Shown: positions 29,182-39,139, counted from the first letter of the stretch. The stretch is DNA of 64,000 nt from Geomonas diazotrophica (GCF_018919385.1 NZ_JAHLMF010000002.1:1-64000); one strand, 5' to 3'. The notes: generated from the letters alone by a model not told the origin. Translations and numbers: made by a program.

Positions 29182-31256
29182 CAGGCGCTCCCCCGAGTGG
29201 CCTCGGCGATCACGCTACCCACGTCCAGGACCAGGATGGTGCGCTGGTCTCCCAGGTCCGCGGCGCCGGAGATCCCCCGGAAACCGGCGAAGGTGTCCCC
29301 GATGGACTTGATGACGATATCCTGCTGCCCCAAAAGGTCGTCCACCACGAGCCCCAGCCGCTTCTCGGCGACCCCCACGACGACCACGTAGCAGCTCTCC
29401 GGCGCCGCCTGCGCACTCTTAAGCTCGAACAGCTCGGAGAGGCGCAAAAGGGGGAGGGTCGTCTCGCGCAGCTGGATCACTTCCTTGCGCTCGACCGTCT
29501 TGATCTCCTTCTGCTCCACGATGATGCTTTCCAGCACCGAGGTGATGGGGAGCGCGTAGGTGCGCCCCGCGGTGGAGATGATGAGCGCCTTGATGATGGC
29601 CAGGGTGATGGGGAGGGTGATGACGAAACGCGCCCCCTGCCCCGGGAAGTTTTCCAAGTCGATCATGCCGGAGAGCGCGGCGATGTTGGTGCGGACCACG
29701 TCCATGCCCACGCCGCGGCCGGAGATCTCGCTCACCGTTTCGGTGGTGGAAAAGCCGGGGCGGAAGATGAAATCGAGCGCGTCGCGGTCGCTCACCTCGT
29801 CGGGAGAGGAGATGATCCCGAGCTTCACCGCCTTTTGCTTCACCCGCGCCACGTCGATGCCGCCGCCGTCGTCGTCCACCTGGATCACGACGTGGTTCCC
29901 CTTCTGGTAGGAGGAGAGGGTGATGGTCCCCTTCTCGTCCTTGCCCGCGGCCAGCCGCGCCTCGGGGGTCTCGATGCCGTGGTCGATGCAGTTTCTCACG
30001 ATGTGCATGACCGGGTCGGAGATGTCCTCGATGATCAGCTTGTCCAGCTCCGTGTCCACGCCGTAGAGCTTCAGTTCGACCTTCTTCCCCTGCTCGCGGG
30101 CGATCTTCCGGATGATCCGGGTCATCTTGTCGAAGAGCTGCCCGACCGGGATCATCCTGATCTCCATGACCCCTTTCTGCAGTTCCGAGAGCTTCTTCTC
30201 GAGCCCCTTGGCCGCCTTGCTCAGATCCTGGGACGGGACGATCAGCCCGTCGCGGCGCATGCGCGCGGCGACGTCGGCGATCATCGAGTGGGAGAGCACC
30301 AGTTCCCCCACGATGTTCATCAACAGGTCGAGCTTGCCGATGTCGACGCGGACGGTCCGGCTCATGCTCTTGGCGCTGATGGCGCCGGCGTCGCCGGCAA
30401 CCGGGGCCAGGAACTCACCTTCCGCGCCGCCAGCTTCCACGCCGCCAGCGTCCGCGGCCGGAGCCGCTGCCTGCGCGCCCCTCCCGGGGGCCTCTTCCCT
30501 GGCCTGTTCGCCGAAGGTGGTGATGCTCAGGTGCTCGCGGTCGATGATCGGGGTGAGTGCGCCGGCGGAGAGCTCGGAGCCGAAGAGGATCTCGAAGTCG
30601 ATGCCGGCATCGAGCCCGCTGGAGGCGGAGGGAAGGGTGCTGATCACCTCGCCCGCCTGCTTCAGGGCATCGGTGAGCTCCATGAGGTCGGAGTCGAAGC
30701 TCGCCAAGAGGAGCGACACCCGGATGGAATGGATGTGGCGCCCCTTCTTCACGTTTTCAAGCAGGCGGTGTTCCTCGTACTCGGTCATCGAGGAAAGCAC
30801 CCGCTCGGGGATGTTCAGCCGGGCCAGGGGGGAGTCCTGGCTGGCCTTGGGGCCGCGGGTCAGGCAGTCGTTGATGCGCTGCATGGCGCCGGAAAGGTCG
30901 GTCCCCTCGCCGCCGGTCTCGCCGGCGCTGCGCACCAGCTGCGCCAGGAGTTCGGTCGATTCGAACAGGGTGCTCACCACGGCCTGGTCCAGCTCCACCT
31001 TGCCCAGCCGCAGGGCGTCGAGCAGGTTCTCCAGGTGGTGCCCCAACTCGGCGATGTCGGCGAGCCCGAACATCCCCGCCAGCCCCTTCAGCGAGTGCGC
31101 GCCGCGGAACACGGAGTTGACCAGGTCCGGGCTGCATTCCCCGCCGTCGGCGCAGTCGCTCAACGAGACCAGGTCCAGGCTCAACTGATCCAGGATCTCC
31201 TCGGCCTCGGCCAAAAAGTCCTTCAACGCTTTCCCTATGTTATCCTCAACGCTCAT
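29181..31256 (-). CDS. cheA: Chemotaxis histidine kinase CheA
   Basis: A 691-residue kinase. The P1/Hpt domain carries H54 in GAHSLKG. A second helical segment spans about 150-250. The P3 dimerisation helices start near 320, and the P4 ATPase domain shows the N box HIVRNCIDHGIE, G1 DDDGGGID and G2 GRGVGMDVVR. A P5 CheW-like domain follows with TAGRTYALPI and DDLLGQQDIV. No receiver is fused. Residues 250-305 are an Ala/Gly linker. It would phosphorylate the CheY, CheB and receiver proteins of the cluster. The gene is preceded by repeat copy 2, which separates it from a CheY gene. Confidence 0.95.
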   Translation of the reverse strand: MSVEDNIGKALKDFLAEAEEILDQLSLDLVSLSDCADGGECSPDLVNSVFRGAHSLKGLAGMFGLADIAELGHHLENLLDALRLGKVELDQAVVSTLFESTELLAQLVRSAGETGGEGTDLSGAMQRINDCLTRGPKASQDSPLARLNIPERVLSSMTEYEEHRLLENVKKGRHIHSIRVSLLLASFDSDLMELTDALKQAGEVISTLPSASSGLDAGIDFEILFGSELSAGALTPIIDREHLSITTFGEQAREEAPGRGAQAAAPAADAGGVEAGGAEGEFLAPVAGDAGAISAKSMSRTVRVDIGKLDLLMNIVGELVLSHSMIADVAARMRRDGLIVPSQDLSKAAKGLEKKLSELQKGVMEIRMIPVGQLFDKMTRIIRKIAREQGKKVELKLYGVDTELDKLIIEDISDPVMHIVRNCIDHGIETPEARLAAGKDEKGTITLSSYQKGNHVVIQVDDDGGGIDVARVKQKAVKLGIISSPDEVSDRDALDFIFRPGFSTTETVSEISGRGVGMDVVRTNIAALSGMIDLENFPGQGARFVITLPITLAIIKALIISTAGRTYALPITSVLESIIVEQKEIKTVERKEVIQLRETTLPLLRLSELFELKSAQAAPESCYVVVVGVAEKRLGLVVDDLLGQQDIVIKSIGDTFAGFRGISGAADLGDQRTILVLDVGSVIAEATRGSA

Positions 31257-31278
31257 AGACTCTCTTTTTTAAGAAGAC

Positions 31279-31412
31279 GTTCTACGTTCTACGTTCTCAG
31301 TATGTAAGGTTTTAAGCTCTATGCTCTGTCTCCAGGTTCCCTTGCGGCGTCTTCGGCGCGGCAGGTCATTGCGCCTGCTCGTGGATCAACGTGGAACAGA
31401 GAACGTAGAACC
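31279..31412. repeat. Inverted short-unit repeat element, TTCTACG family, copy 2
   Basis: The left arm (31279-31300) is GTTCTACGTTCTACGTTCTC. The right arm (31395-31412) is the inverse, CAGAGAACGTAGAACC. About 95 bases of unrelated sequence separate them. It lies between cheA and the upstream CheY gene, so the cheA-ATPase pair is bracketed by two copies of one element. Confidence 0.75.
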
Positions 31413-31416
31413 GGTT

Positions 31417-31785
31417 TTAATCCCCCAGGTACTTGCAGACCAGTTCCTGCAGCTTCACCGGGTCGAAGGGCTTCACCAGGTACTCGTTCGCGCCCAGGGC
31501 AAGCCCCTTCTCGAGATCCTTCTCGCCGCTCTCGGTGGATACGATGAACAGCGGGATGGACTGGTAGTTGGGGTTGTTGCGCACGTAGCTGATCAGCTCG
31601 AGCCCGTTGATGTCGGGCATGTTGATGTCGGTGATGATCAGGTCGACCTGCTCGCGCGGCAAAAGACGCAACGCCTCGAAGCCGCTGGCGGCCTCGACGA
31701 TGGTGTATTTTTCCAGTTCGTCTATAGTGGAAACCAGCATGGAACGCATGGTGTTGGAATCTTCCGCTATCAGTATCCTCTTCAC
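31417..31785 (-). CDS. cheY: Single-domain response regulator (CheY-like)
   Basis: A 122-residue receiver with E8/D9 in AEDS, D53 in ITDINMP, the switch region FIVSTESG and lysine in YLVKPFD. The IVSTES/ALGANEYLVKPF pattern is that of CheY from chemosensory clusters. The start codon is GTG at 31785, one base after the stop of the DUF4388 gene, with GGGGAG about 9 bases upstream. Confidence 0.9.
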   Translation of the reverse strand: MKRILIAEDSNTMRSMLVSTIDELEKYTIVEAASGFEALRLLPREQVDLIITDINMPDINGLELISYVRNNPNYQSIPLFIVSTESGEKDLEKGLALGANEYLVKPFDPVKLQELVCKYLGD

Positions 31786-31786
31786 G

Positions 31787-33535
31787 TCACATTTCTCCCC
31801 GTCCCTGCTCCTGCAGCCTGCGCTGCAGCAGTGCTTTTTCCATAGCTATGCCGGCCTGGCACAGGAATATCTCAAGCGAATCGGTGTCGTCGATCGGCTT
31901 GTCCTCGGGCAGGTTGTCACCGTAAAGGACCGCGACCACCTTCCCTTCGCTCACTATCGGTCCCACGAAATACTCTGCGGGACGCCCGCCCCCCAACTGC
32001 TCCAGGAAGTAGTGGGTCCACACCGAGGCGTCGACCCCACCCTTCACCGGGAAACGGGTCTCGAGCACCTCTGAGAAGAGCGACGGCTCCCCCCTGGGGA
32101 TGGTGAGGTTGCGGACCCGCGAGTCGGCGCGGCCGTCCCTGTCCTGCAGCCCGAACTGCCCCAGCCCCTGGACGCTGTCCTTCTTGACCAGGAGCACCAC
32201 CGCGCGGTTCACGAACTCCGCGGCGAAGCGGAGCACCAAAAGGATGATCCCGCCGCCAAGCTGCGGGTTGTTCAGCTCCTCGAGCATGCCGCGCAACTGC
32301 GAGATGCCGGTACTCTGGTGCAGCTGCGGGGCGTAAAGGGCGGGCTCCTCGCCCATCTCAAGCCTCAGTTCGTCGCCTATGTTGACGCTGGTGAACCCCG
32401 CCTCCTCGCCGCTCGCCAGGCTCTCAAGCGCCGCCAGGAGCCTCGGTGCGAAGAGATCGAGCGATTCCTCGACCTCGCTTTTAAGCGGCTTCATCAATAG
32501 CGGAATGCCCAGGCCGCGCATCTTGCGCTGCGCCTCTTCGTTCTCGAAGTCGGAGAGCCCCAGAAGCGGCAGCTCCGGGAAGTTGTTGCGCACAAGCTCC
32601 ATGAGCTCCAGCCCCCCCAGAATCCCGGTGCCGTCCATGCGCGGCATGATCAGGTCGACCAGCACCGTCGGGCGCACGCCGTCCCGGTACAGGGAATCCA
32701 CGCGGATCAGCGCGTCCTCGCCGCGCTCCATGGCTTCCACCCGGTACCCCTGCTCCGCAAGGAGGGAGTTCAAAACCGCAAGGGTCGCAGGATCGTCGTC
32801 CACCAGCACCAGCGGCCTCCCCTCCCCCGCGCTTGCAGGCGCGGCGGCCGCGGCGGCCGGGACAGGAGATCCCTCTGGTTGCGCTTGGACATTTAAGGGG
32901 GGAGCATCGGGCGTTTGGGGGGGAGCGGCCGGAGCATCCGCGGACGGCTCCTGCAGGAGGTCGAAAGCGAAGTCGACCGATTCGTCGTGGGGAGTCCCCT
33001 GTTCATCATCCCCTTCGCCGCGGTGGCGCTGTTCGTCGATGATGCGGGAGCCTTCCATGGCCAGGTACTGCGGGTTCAGTCCCTGTTTCAGCATGAACTG
33101 CACCGGGTCGAGCCTGGCGTTGTCGCCGTCACCCACCTCCTGCAGTTCGAACTCGAAGGTCCCTTCGGCCCAGGCGAACAGCGAGTAGACAACGTTCTCG
33201 ATCTGCTCCCGCACCACGGACTCGATGGCATCGGCGCTCACCCCGAAGCGCTCCACCATGATCACGCCCAGAAGCTGGGTGTACCCCTCGTCGGCCTGTA
33301 TGCTCAGCGCCCGCTTCAGGATCCCCAGGTCGATGACCCCCTGCTGGATCAGCACCTCGCCCAGGTTCTGCTGGAAGGTCGAGGATGTGGCGCGGATCAC
33401 CTGCCCGCTGCGGAAGATCACCCGCGCCTCTCTCCCCCTGCTTTGCAGGGCGAGCACGCCGGACCTCCTGCTGAGGCTCACGATCTGCAGAATCTCGCCT
33501 AATCCGAGATCTTCCAAATTGCCAACTAGACTCAT
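31787..33535 (-). CDS. DUF4388-receiver-GAF regulator
   Basis: A 582-residue protein in three parts. Residues 1-150 form a DUF4388 (PatA-N-like) domain: SLVGNLEDLGLGEILQIVSL, SGVLALQ, then FGVS...VYSLFAWAEGTFEF. A Pro/Ala linker spans about 185-240. A receiver spans about 243-365 (DDD near 247, phosphoacceptor in VLVDLIMPRMDG, lysine in LLMKPLKS). A GAF-like C-terminal domain spans about 400-575 (LRFAAEFVNRAVVLLV, YFVGPIVSEGKVVAVLYGD). DUF4388 proteins are common in deltaproteobacterial signalling. It is the first gene after der and probably opens the che cluster; its output by GAF suggests ligand-dependent control. Confidence 0.82.
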   Translation of the reverse strand: MSLVGNLEDLGLGEILQIVSLSRRSGVLALQSRGREARVIFRSGQVIRATSSTFQQNLGEVLIQQGVIDLGILKRALSIQADEGYTQLLGVIMVERFGVSADAIESVVREQIENVVYSLFAWAEGTFEFELQEVGDGDNARLDPVQFMLKQGLNPQYLAMEGSRIIDEQRHRGEGDDEQGTPHDESVDFAFDLLQEPSADAPAAPPQTPDAPPLNVQAQPEGSPVPAAAAAAPASAGEGRPLVLVDDDPATLAVLNSLLAEQGYRVEAMERGEDALIRVDSLYRDGVRPTVLVDLIMPRMDGTGILGGLELMELVRNNFPELPLLGLSDFENEEAQRKMRGLGIPLLMKPLKSEVEESLDLFAPRLLAALESLASGEEAGFTSVNIGDELRLEMGEEPALYAPQLHQSTGISQLRGMLEELNNPQLGGGIILLVLRFAAEFVNRAVVLLVKKDSVQGLGQFGLQDRDGRADSRVRNLTIPRGEPSLFSEVLETRFPVKGGVDASVWTHYFLEQLGGGRPAEYFVGPIVSEGKVVAVLYGDNLPEDKPIDDTDSLEIFLCQAGIAMEKALLQRRLQEQGRGEM

Positions 33536-33616
33536 TGATGCCGCTCGCTGTTGGTAGGGGGTGGGTTAGAAATAGGCTTCATACTAAACCATCGTATCGG
33601 CCAAGTAAAGAATGAT

Positions 33617-34939
33617 TTAGGTATCTTTCTTGTCTCTGCCGCGGAAAATAAGCTTCAAAGGTGTCCCGCTAAAGCCGAACGCCTCTCTAAAACGGTTCAT
33701 GATGTACCGCTCATAGGAAAAATGAATTCCCTCGGGACGATTGGTGAAGACGACAAAGGAAGGGGGTTTCACACCCACCTGCGTCGCATAGTAGAATTTC
33801 ACCCGCTTGCCGCCGTCCAGCGGGGCGTGGTTCTCGTCCACCGCCTGGTTGAAGATGCGGTTCAACTCGCCGGTGCTCACCCTCTTGCAGTACTGCTCCA
33901 TCACCTGATCCACCTCGGCCACGATCTTGCCGGTGCGCTGCCCGCTCTGGGCCGAGACGAACAGGATCGGGGCGAAGGGAAGGTACTTGAAGTTGCGGCG
34001 GATTTCCTCGGTGAACTTCCCGATGGTGGAGTTGTCCTTTTGCACCGTGTCCCACTTGTTCACAACGAAGATGCAGCCGCGCCCCGCCTCGTAGGCGTAG
34101 CCCGCGATCTTGGTGTCCTGCTCGGTGACCCCGTCCTCGGCGCTCAAGACGATGAGCACCACGTCGGCGCGGTCGATGGAGCGCAAGGCATCGACGACGG
34201 AGTATTTCTCCACCTTCTGGACCGTCTTCCCTTTCCTGCGGATGCCCGCGGTGTCGATCAGAAGGTAGGGTTTCTTGTTCACCGTGAAACGGGTGTCGAC
34301 CGCGTCGCGGGTGGTGCCGGCGGTGGGGTTGGCCACCACGCGTTCGTATCCCAGGAGGCGGTTCACCAGGGTGGATTTGCCCACGTTGGGGCGCCCCACC
34401 ACGGCGATCTTGGTGATCTCCTCGTCCTCATCCTTCTCCCTGTTGTAGGGAAGCGCGGCCAGCACCTCGTCCATCAGGTCGCCCACGCCGCGGTTGTGCT
34501 CGGCGGAAATGGTGTGGATCTGGTCCACCCCCAGGGAGTAGAAGTCGCCTGCGTTGGCCTCCTGTTTCTCGCCGTCCACCTTGTTGATGATGTAGAAGAC
34601 CGGCTTGTTGATGCGCCTGAGCATCTCCACCACGTCGCGGTCGGCGGGGGTGAGCCCGTCGCGCGCGTCCATCACGAAGAGGATGAGATCGGCCTCGTCC
34701 ATGGCAAAACGTGACTGCTCGCGCATCTGCTGCAACAGCCGGTCCGAGGTCTCCGGCTCGAAGCCGCCGGTATCGACCAGGATGAAGGGGAAGTCGAAGC
34801 GGTTCACCTCGGCGTAGTTGCGGTCCCGGGTGACCCCGGGCATGTCGTCGACCATCGCCTTACGGCGCCCGACCAGCCTGTTGAAAAGGGTGGACTTCCC
34901 TACGTTGGGGCGTCCGACGATGGCAATAATAGGTTTCAT
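33617..34939 (-). CDS. der: Ribosome-assembly GTPase Der (EngA)
   Basis: A 440-residue protein with two tandem GTPase domains and a C-terminal KH-like domain, the arrangement unique to Der. First G domain: GRPNVGKST (8-16), DTGG, NKVD. Second G domain: GRPNVGKST again near 187, [12 protein letters not shown]. It acts in 50S subunit maturation. It lies 81 bases upstream of the chemosensory genes on the same strand and may share their transcript. Confidence 0.96.
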   Translation of the reverse strand: MKPIIAIVGRPNVGKSTLFNRLVGRRKAMVDDMPGVTRDRNYAEVNRFDFPFILVDTGGFEPETSDRLLQQMREQSRFAMDEADLILFVMDARDGLTPADRDVVEMLRRINKPVFYIINKVDGEKQEANAGDFYSLGVDQIHTISAEHNRGVGDLMDEVLAALPYNREKDEDEEITKIAVVGRPNVGKSTLVNRLLGYERVVANPTAGTTRDAVDTRFTVNKKPYLLIDTAGIRRKGKTVQKVEKYSVVDALRSIDRADVVLIVLSAEDGVTEQDTKIAGYAYEAGRGCIFVVNKWDTVQKDNSTIGKFTEEIRRNFKYLPFAPILFVSAQSGQRTGKIVAEVDQVMEQYCKRVSTGELNRIFNQAVDENHAPLDGGKRVKFYYATQVGVKPPSFVVFTNRPEGIHFSYERYIMNRFREAFGFSGTPLKLIFRGRDKKDT

Positions 34940-35388
34940 GGTTTTCCAGCGGATAAATACCCCGCCCTAAATTATTAAAAAGGCGGAGTTTTCCGTTTTA
35001 ATGTATTTGACAGCTAACCGATATGTGTAACATTTTGCCGAGCAATACGCAACATATACAATATAGGCGGGATTTCAGACGGGAAGCGCCGGAGGTTGCC
35101 GCCGAGGCGCGAACCAGCGGCGGCCGCTGCCGTCGCGTATGGAGGTGGCGCGGGAGGCCTGGCGGGGGTGCCTCGGCGTTCGGAGCACGCTCCTTCTCCC
35201 GCGCCGCCCGCCCCCCCCTTTTTCGTGTTACAAATCAGGACGTGAGAATTGACATCGACCTCGTAATCTGCTAGCTTGACGATCCGCCTGCAGCAGGCTC
35301 GCGGACCGCTCGCACCTCGGCGCCGCGCCCCTCCCAACCCCTTCCCCGCCGCACGCTGCCGGCAAAAAAAGCTTGATACGGAGCCTAC
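34940..35388. other. Divergent intergenic region between der and the aminotransferase
   Basis: No gene is supported in 449 bases. A plus-strand promoter candidate lies at 35249-35277. A second TTGACA at 35007-35012 lacks a good -10 box. The middle (35080-35215) is very GC-rich. Confidence 0.5.
35249..35277 (+). promoter_or_regulatory. Putative sigma-70 promoter for the aminotransferase
   Basis: TTGACA (35249-35254), a 17-base spacer and TAGCTT (35272-35277), about 110 bases upstream of the start codon. Confidence 0.5.
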
Positions 35389-36459
35389 ATGCATAAGAAG
35401 CTGTACATCCCCGGACCGATCGAGGTGAGCCCCGAGATACTCCAGGCCATGGCAACGCCGATGATCGGCCACCGCATGCCGGAGTACGCGCGCCTGCACA
35501 AGGGCGTCACCGACAAGCTGAAGCAACTCATGTCCACCAAAGAGAAGGTGTTCCTCTCCACCTCGAGCGCCTTCGGCGCCATGGAGGGGGCGGTACGGAA
35601 CCTGGTCGGCAAGCGCTGCGCCAACTTCTGCAACGGTGCCTTCTCCGACAAGTGGCACAACGTGACCCTCTCCTGCGGCAAGGAAGCCGACGCCTTCAAG
35701 GCGGAGTGGGGGCAGCCCATCACCCCCGAGATGGTGGACGCGGCACTTGCCACCGGCAAGTACGACGCCATCACGTTGATCCACAACGAGACCTCCACCG
35801 GCACCATGTCGCCTCTTGCCGAGATCGGAGAGGTGCTCAAGAAGTACCCTGACGTCGTGTCGATCATAGACACCGTCTCCTCGATGAGCGCGCTCAACAT
35901 CCCCATCGACGAACTGGGGATCGACTGCTGCGTCTTCGGCGTGCAGAAGGCCTTCGCGCTGCCGCCGGGCCTCGCCGTCTTCACCGCCAGCGAGAAGGCG
36001 CTGGAGCGCGCCAAGACCGTCCCCGGCCGCGGCTACTACTTCGACTTCCTCGAGTTCCTGGCCGCCGACCAGAAGGACAACACCCCCTCCACCCCGTGCA
36101 TCTCGCTCATCTACGCCATGGACCTCCAGCTGGAGCGCATCTTCGCGGAAGGGCTGGAAAAGCGCTGGCAGCGCCACCAGGAGATGGCCACCTTCATGCG
36201 CGGCTGGGCGGAGCAGCACGGCTTCGGCATCCTGCCGGCCGAGCCGTACCGTTCGGTCACCCTCACCTGCGCCACCAACGACCGGGGCGTGGACCTGGCC
36301 CTGGTGAAGAAACAGCTGGGCGAGCGCGGCATTGCGTTCGATGACGGTTACGGGAAGCTGAAAGGGAAGACCTTCCGCGTCGCGCACATGGGCGACATGA
36401 AGCTGGAAGATCTCAAACAGATCACAACCGAATTGGAGGGACTGCTGCAGGGTCTCTAA
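35389..36459 (+). CDS. Class V PLP-dependent aminotransferase (alanine-glyoxylate/serine-pyruvate type)
   Basis: A 356-residue fold-type I enzyme. The N-terminal KLYIPGPIEVSPEILQAM is the signature of the small-subunit hydrogenase/alanine-glyoxylate aminotransferase group. The PLP aspartate is D161 in SIIDTVSSMS and the Schiff-base lysine is K187 in GVQKAFALPPG. The C-terminal domain ends with a typical GKTFRVAHMGDM. Likely donors and acceptors are alanine or serine with glyoxylate or hydroxypyruvate; serine biosynthesis by this family is known in some anaerobes. It is transcribed alone between a promoter and a strong terminator. Exact substrates cannot be told. Confidence 0.85.
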   Translation: MHKKLYIPGPIEVSPEILQAMATPMIGHRMPEYARLHKGVTDKLKQLMSTKEKVFLSTSSAFGAMEGAVRNLVGKRCANFCNGAFSDKWHNVTLSCGKEADAFKAEWGQPITPEMVDAALATGKYDAITLIHNETSTGTMSPLAEIGEVLKKYPDVVSIIDTVSSMSALNIPIDELGIDCCVFGVQKAFALPPGLAVFTASEKALERAKTVPGRGYYFDFLEFLAADQKDNTPSTPCISLIYAMDLQLERIFAEGLEKRWQRHQEMATFMRGWAEQHGFGILPAEPYRSVTLTCATNDRGVDLALVKKQLGERGIAFDDGYGKLKGKTFRVAHMGDMKLEDLKQITTELEGLLQGL

Positions 36460-36465
36460 AACGCT

Positions 36466-36498
36466 AAGGGGGGGAGCAGTTCAGCTCCCCCCCTTTTT
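36466..36498. terminator. Bidirectional terminator between aminotransferase and rubredoxin genes
   Basis: Hairpin GGGGGGGAGC/GCTCCCCCCC around a 6-base loop, with AA/TTTTT ends. It serves two convergent genes. Confidence 0.85.
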
Positions 36499-36505
36499 AC
36501 ATGCC

Positions 36506-36664
36506 CTACTCCGGTTCGAAGGCCTCCTTGCCGACCCCGCAGATGGGACAGACCCAGTCGTCGGGAAGGTCGGCGAAGGGGGTTCCTGGCGGCACCCCGT
36601 TTTCCGGGTCACCCAGGTAGGGGTCGTAGACGTATTGGCAGACGGTGCAGATGTAAGGCTCCAT
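36506..36664 (-). CDS. Rubredoxin
   Basis: A 52-residue protein found by reading the minus strand. It starts [15 protein letters not shown] and ends [16 protein letters not shown]. The two knuckles C6-x2-C9 and C39-x2-C42 bind one iron without sulfide. The residues Y11, the [12 protein letters not shown] loop and LPDDWVCP are all canonical. Rubredoxins carry single electrons in the cytoplasm, often to rubrerythrin, superoxide reductase or oxygen reductases. The ATG has GGGGGT 6 bases upstream. It stands alone, tail to tail with the aminotransferase gene. Confidence 0.96.
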   Translation of the reverse strand: MEPYICTVCQYVYDPYLGDPENGVPPGTPFADLPDDWVCPICGVGKEAFEPE

Positions 36665-37252
36665 TGAATACCCCCTGTCTTTCATGGTGAGGCCGACGGC
36701 TTTGGGTCGGCGAAGAGTCGCTTTCGTCTAATGTTCTGCGGGACTGTATCGGCGGGAACAAGACACAGCGTCGAGTCCGGCAAAAGTCTAACAGACTGAG
36801 ACTGCGTGTCAATCCGGCTCTCGTATACATTTGCACTTGCTTTTGAAGCCCTTTGTGTTATTTTGCAATAATTAAAATCAAGGCTCAGAGAGGAGAGCGG
36901 ATAGTCGTTCGATGACATCAGTTGGTGCATGTCTCTCAAGAAACAAACGCCACGATCTCACAGAGCGAATCGTCAGTCAGGGCGAGGGCCTCACTTCCCA
37001 GCACCCCGCATTCGACGTCCAGCAACCTCAAGGCTCGGCACCATAAACCCGACTAACCGACGCTAACGAAACATCAACCGTAGGCCGGAACCGCCATCTG
37101 CGGCCCAGCGAGGGTCTCTCTCGGCCGTTTCCGGTCCACCCGCCATCACGGCAGAGAGGACAACTATGGAAACCTGTGAGATTAGCAGCACCGCGGAGGG
37201 TTTGGTCTCTTCTAAAAATGCGATGAAGCAATACCCAAAGGAGGGAATATCC
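36665..37252. other. Long divergent region between rubredoxin and GTP-PEPCK genes
   Basis: No gene is supported in 588 bases. The part 36825-36900 is AT-rich; TTGAAG followed after 17 bases by CAATAA is a weak plus-strand promoter candidate there. If used, the pckG leader would be about 370 bases. In-frame codons run upstream of the pckG start to 37166, but the first 29 residues have no conserved sequence and a strong ribosome site supports 37253. Confidence 0.45.
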
Positions 37253-39109
37253 ATGAATTACGAAGTGAAGAACAAGCAGCTGCTGGCGTGGGTGAAGGAA
37301 GTTGCCGAGATGTGCCAGCCGGACCAGATCCACTGGTGCGACGGGACCGAGGCGGAGTACGATAGCCTCTGCGAACTGCTGGTCAAAGGCGGCACCTTCC
37401 GGAAACTGAACCCGGAGAAGCGCCCGAACAGCTACCTGGCCCTGTCCGACCCCGGCGACGTGGCGCGCGTCGAGGACCGCACCTTCATCTGCTCCCTCGC
37501 CAAGCAGGATGCCGGCCCGACCAACAACTGGGTGCACCCAAAAGAGATGAAGAAGACCCTGACCGGCCTCTTCACCGGCTGCATGAAGGGGCGCACCATG
37601 TACGTCATCCCCTTCTCCATGGGCCCCTTGGGCTCCAACATCGCCAAGATCGGCGTCGAGATCTCCGACTCCCCCTACGTCGCGGTCAACATGAAGATCA
37701 TGACCCGCATGGGTAAAAAGGTCATCGACATCCTCGGTGAGAACGGCGAGTTCGTCCCCTGCCTGCACTCGGTCGGCGCACCGCTCGCCCCGGGCCAGAA
37801 AGACGTGGCCTGGCCGTGCAACAAGGAGAAGTACATCGTCCACTTCCCCGAGGAGCGCTCCATCTGGTCCTTCGGCTCCGGCTACGGCGGCAACGCGCTT
37901 TTGGGCAAGAAGTGCCTCGCGCTCAGGATCGCTTCCAAGATCGCCAAGGACGAGGGGTGGCTGGCCGAGCACATGCTGATCCTCGGCATCGAGACCCCGG
38001 AAGGTGAGAAGACCTACCTGGGCGCCGCTTTCCCGAGCGCCTGCGGCAAGACCAACCTCTCCATGCTGGTCCCGCCCGACCACTTCGCCAAGAGCGGCTA
38101 CAAGATCTCCACCGTGGGCGACGACATCGCCTGGATCAAGCCCGGCCCCGACGGCCAGCTCTACGCCATCAACCCGGAAGCGGGCTTCTTCGGCGTGGCC
38201 CCGGGCACCTCGTTCAAGTCCAACCCGAACGCGATGCACTCCTGCGCCAAGAACACCATCTTCACCAACGTGGCGCTCACCCCGGACGGCGACGTCTGGT
38301 GGGAAGGGATGACCGACGAACTGCCGGCGAAGCTGACCGACTGGCAGGGCAACGAGTGGACCCCGGGCTGCGGCCGCAACGCCGCGCACCCGAACTCCCG
38401 CTTCACCTCCCCGGCCTCCCAGTGCCCCTCCATCGACCCGGCCTGGGAAGACCCGAAGGGCGTGCCCATGAAAGCGTTCGTGTTCGGCGGCCGCCGCAAC
38501 AACGTGATCCCGCTGGTGTACCAGTCCTTCAACTGGAGCTACGGCGTCTACCTCGCCGCCACCATGGGGAGCGAGACCACCGCAGCAGCAGTAGGCGCCA
38601 TCGGCAACGTCCGCCGCGACCCGTTCGCGATGCTGCCGTTCACCGGCTACCACGTGGCCGACTACTTCAACCACTGGCTGCAGGTCGGGCGCACCACTCC
38701 GAACCCGCCGCGCATCTTCTCGGTCAACTGGTTCCGTAAAGACGCCAACGGCAAGTTCCTCTGGCCGGGCTTCGGCGAGAACATGCGCGTTCTCAAGTGG
38801 ATCGCCGACCGCGCTAACGGCCGCGGAGCCTCCGTGGAGAGCCCGCTTGGGTGGATGCCGCGCTACGAGGACCTGGACTGGACCGGCCTCAACGAGGTCT
38901 CCCGCGAGCAGTACCAGGAGCTCATGTCCATCGACCGCGACGTCTGGAAGGAAGAGATCCTCTCCCACGAGGAGCTGTTCGTGAAGATGTACGACCGCCT
39001 CCCGAAAGAGTTCCTCCACATCCGCGAGATGATCCTTTCCGGCCTGTGGCGTTCCCCGGAACACTGGGAGCAGTACAACCCGGCTTCCGCGGAAGGGTTC
39101 AACGACTAG
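37253..39109 (+). CDS. pckG: Phosphoenolpyruvate carboxykinase (GTP)
   Basis: A 618-residue enzyme that interconverts oxaloacetate plus GTP with PEP, CO2 and GDP. It has the GTP-family blocks: NNWVHPKEM near 91, the substrate site [12 protein letters not shown] (114-125), and the P-loop with reactive cysteine [13 protein letters not shown] (C264). Further blocks are the metal site [14 protein letters not shown] and the guanine-binding FVFGGRR...PLVYQSFNW. The length is typical. The start at 37253 has AAAGGAGGG upstream. It is followed by a terminator and then by the unrelated ATP-dependent enzyme for the same carbon reaction. Confidence 0.96.
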   Translation: MNYEVKNKQLLAWVKEVAEMCQPDQIHWCDGTEAEYDSLCELLVKGGTFRKLNPEKRPNSYLALSDPGDVARVEDRTFICSLAKQDAGPTNNWVHPKEMKKTLTGLFTGCMKGRTMYVIPFSMGPLGSNIAKIGVEISDSPYVAVNMKIMTRMGKKVIDILGENGEFVPCLHSVGAPLAPGQKDVAWPCNKEKYIVHFPEERSIWSFGSGYGGNALLGKKCLALRIASKIAKDEGWLAEHMLILGIETPEGEKTYLGAAFPSACGKTNLSMLVPPDHFAKSGYKISTVGDDIAWIKPGPDGQLYAINPEAGFFGVAPGTSFKSNPNAMHSCAKNTIFTNVALTPDGDVWWEGMTDELPAKLTDWQGNEWTPGCGRNAAHPNSRFTSPASQCPSIDPAWEDPKGVPMKAFVFGGRRNNVIPLVYQSFNWSYGVYLAATMGSETTAAAVGAIGNVRRDPFAMLPFTGYHVADYFNHWLQVGRTTPNPPRIFSVNWFRKDANGKFLWPGFGENMRVLKWIADRANGRGASVESPLGWMPRYEDLDWTGLNEVSREQYQELMSIDRDVWKEEILSHEELFVKMYDRLPKEFLHIREMILSGLWRSPEHWEQYNPASAEGFND

Positions 39110-39139
39110 TAACAGGCTGCACATTCAAATGAAACAGGC

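Noticed and set aside
36682-36939. 85-residue minus-strand open frame upstream of the rubredoxin gene
   Set aside because: It runs through AT-rich putative promoter DNA, has poor codon character and no recognisable domain.
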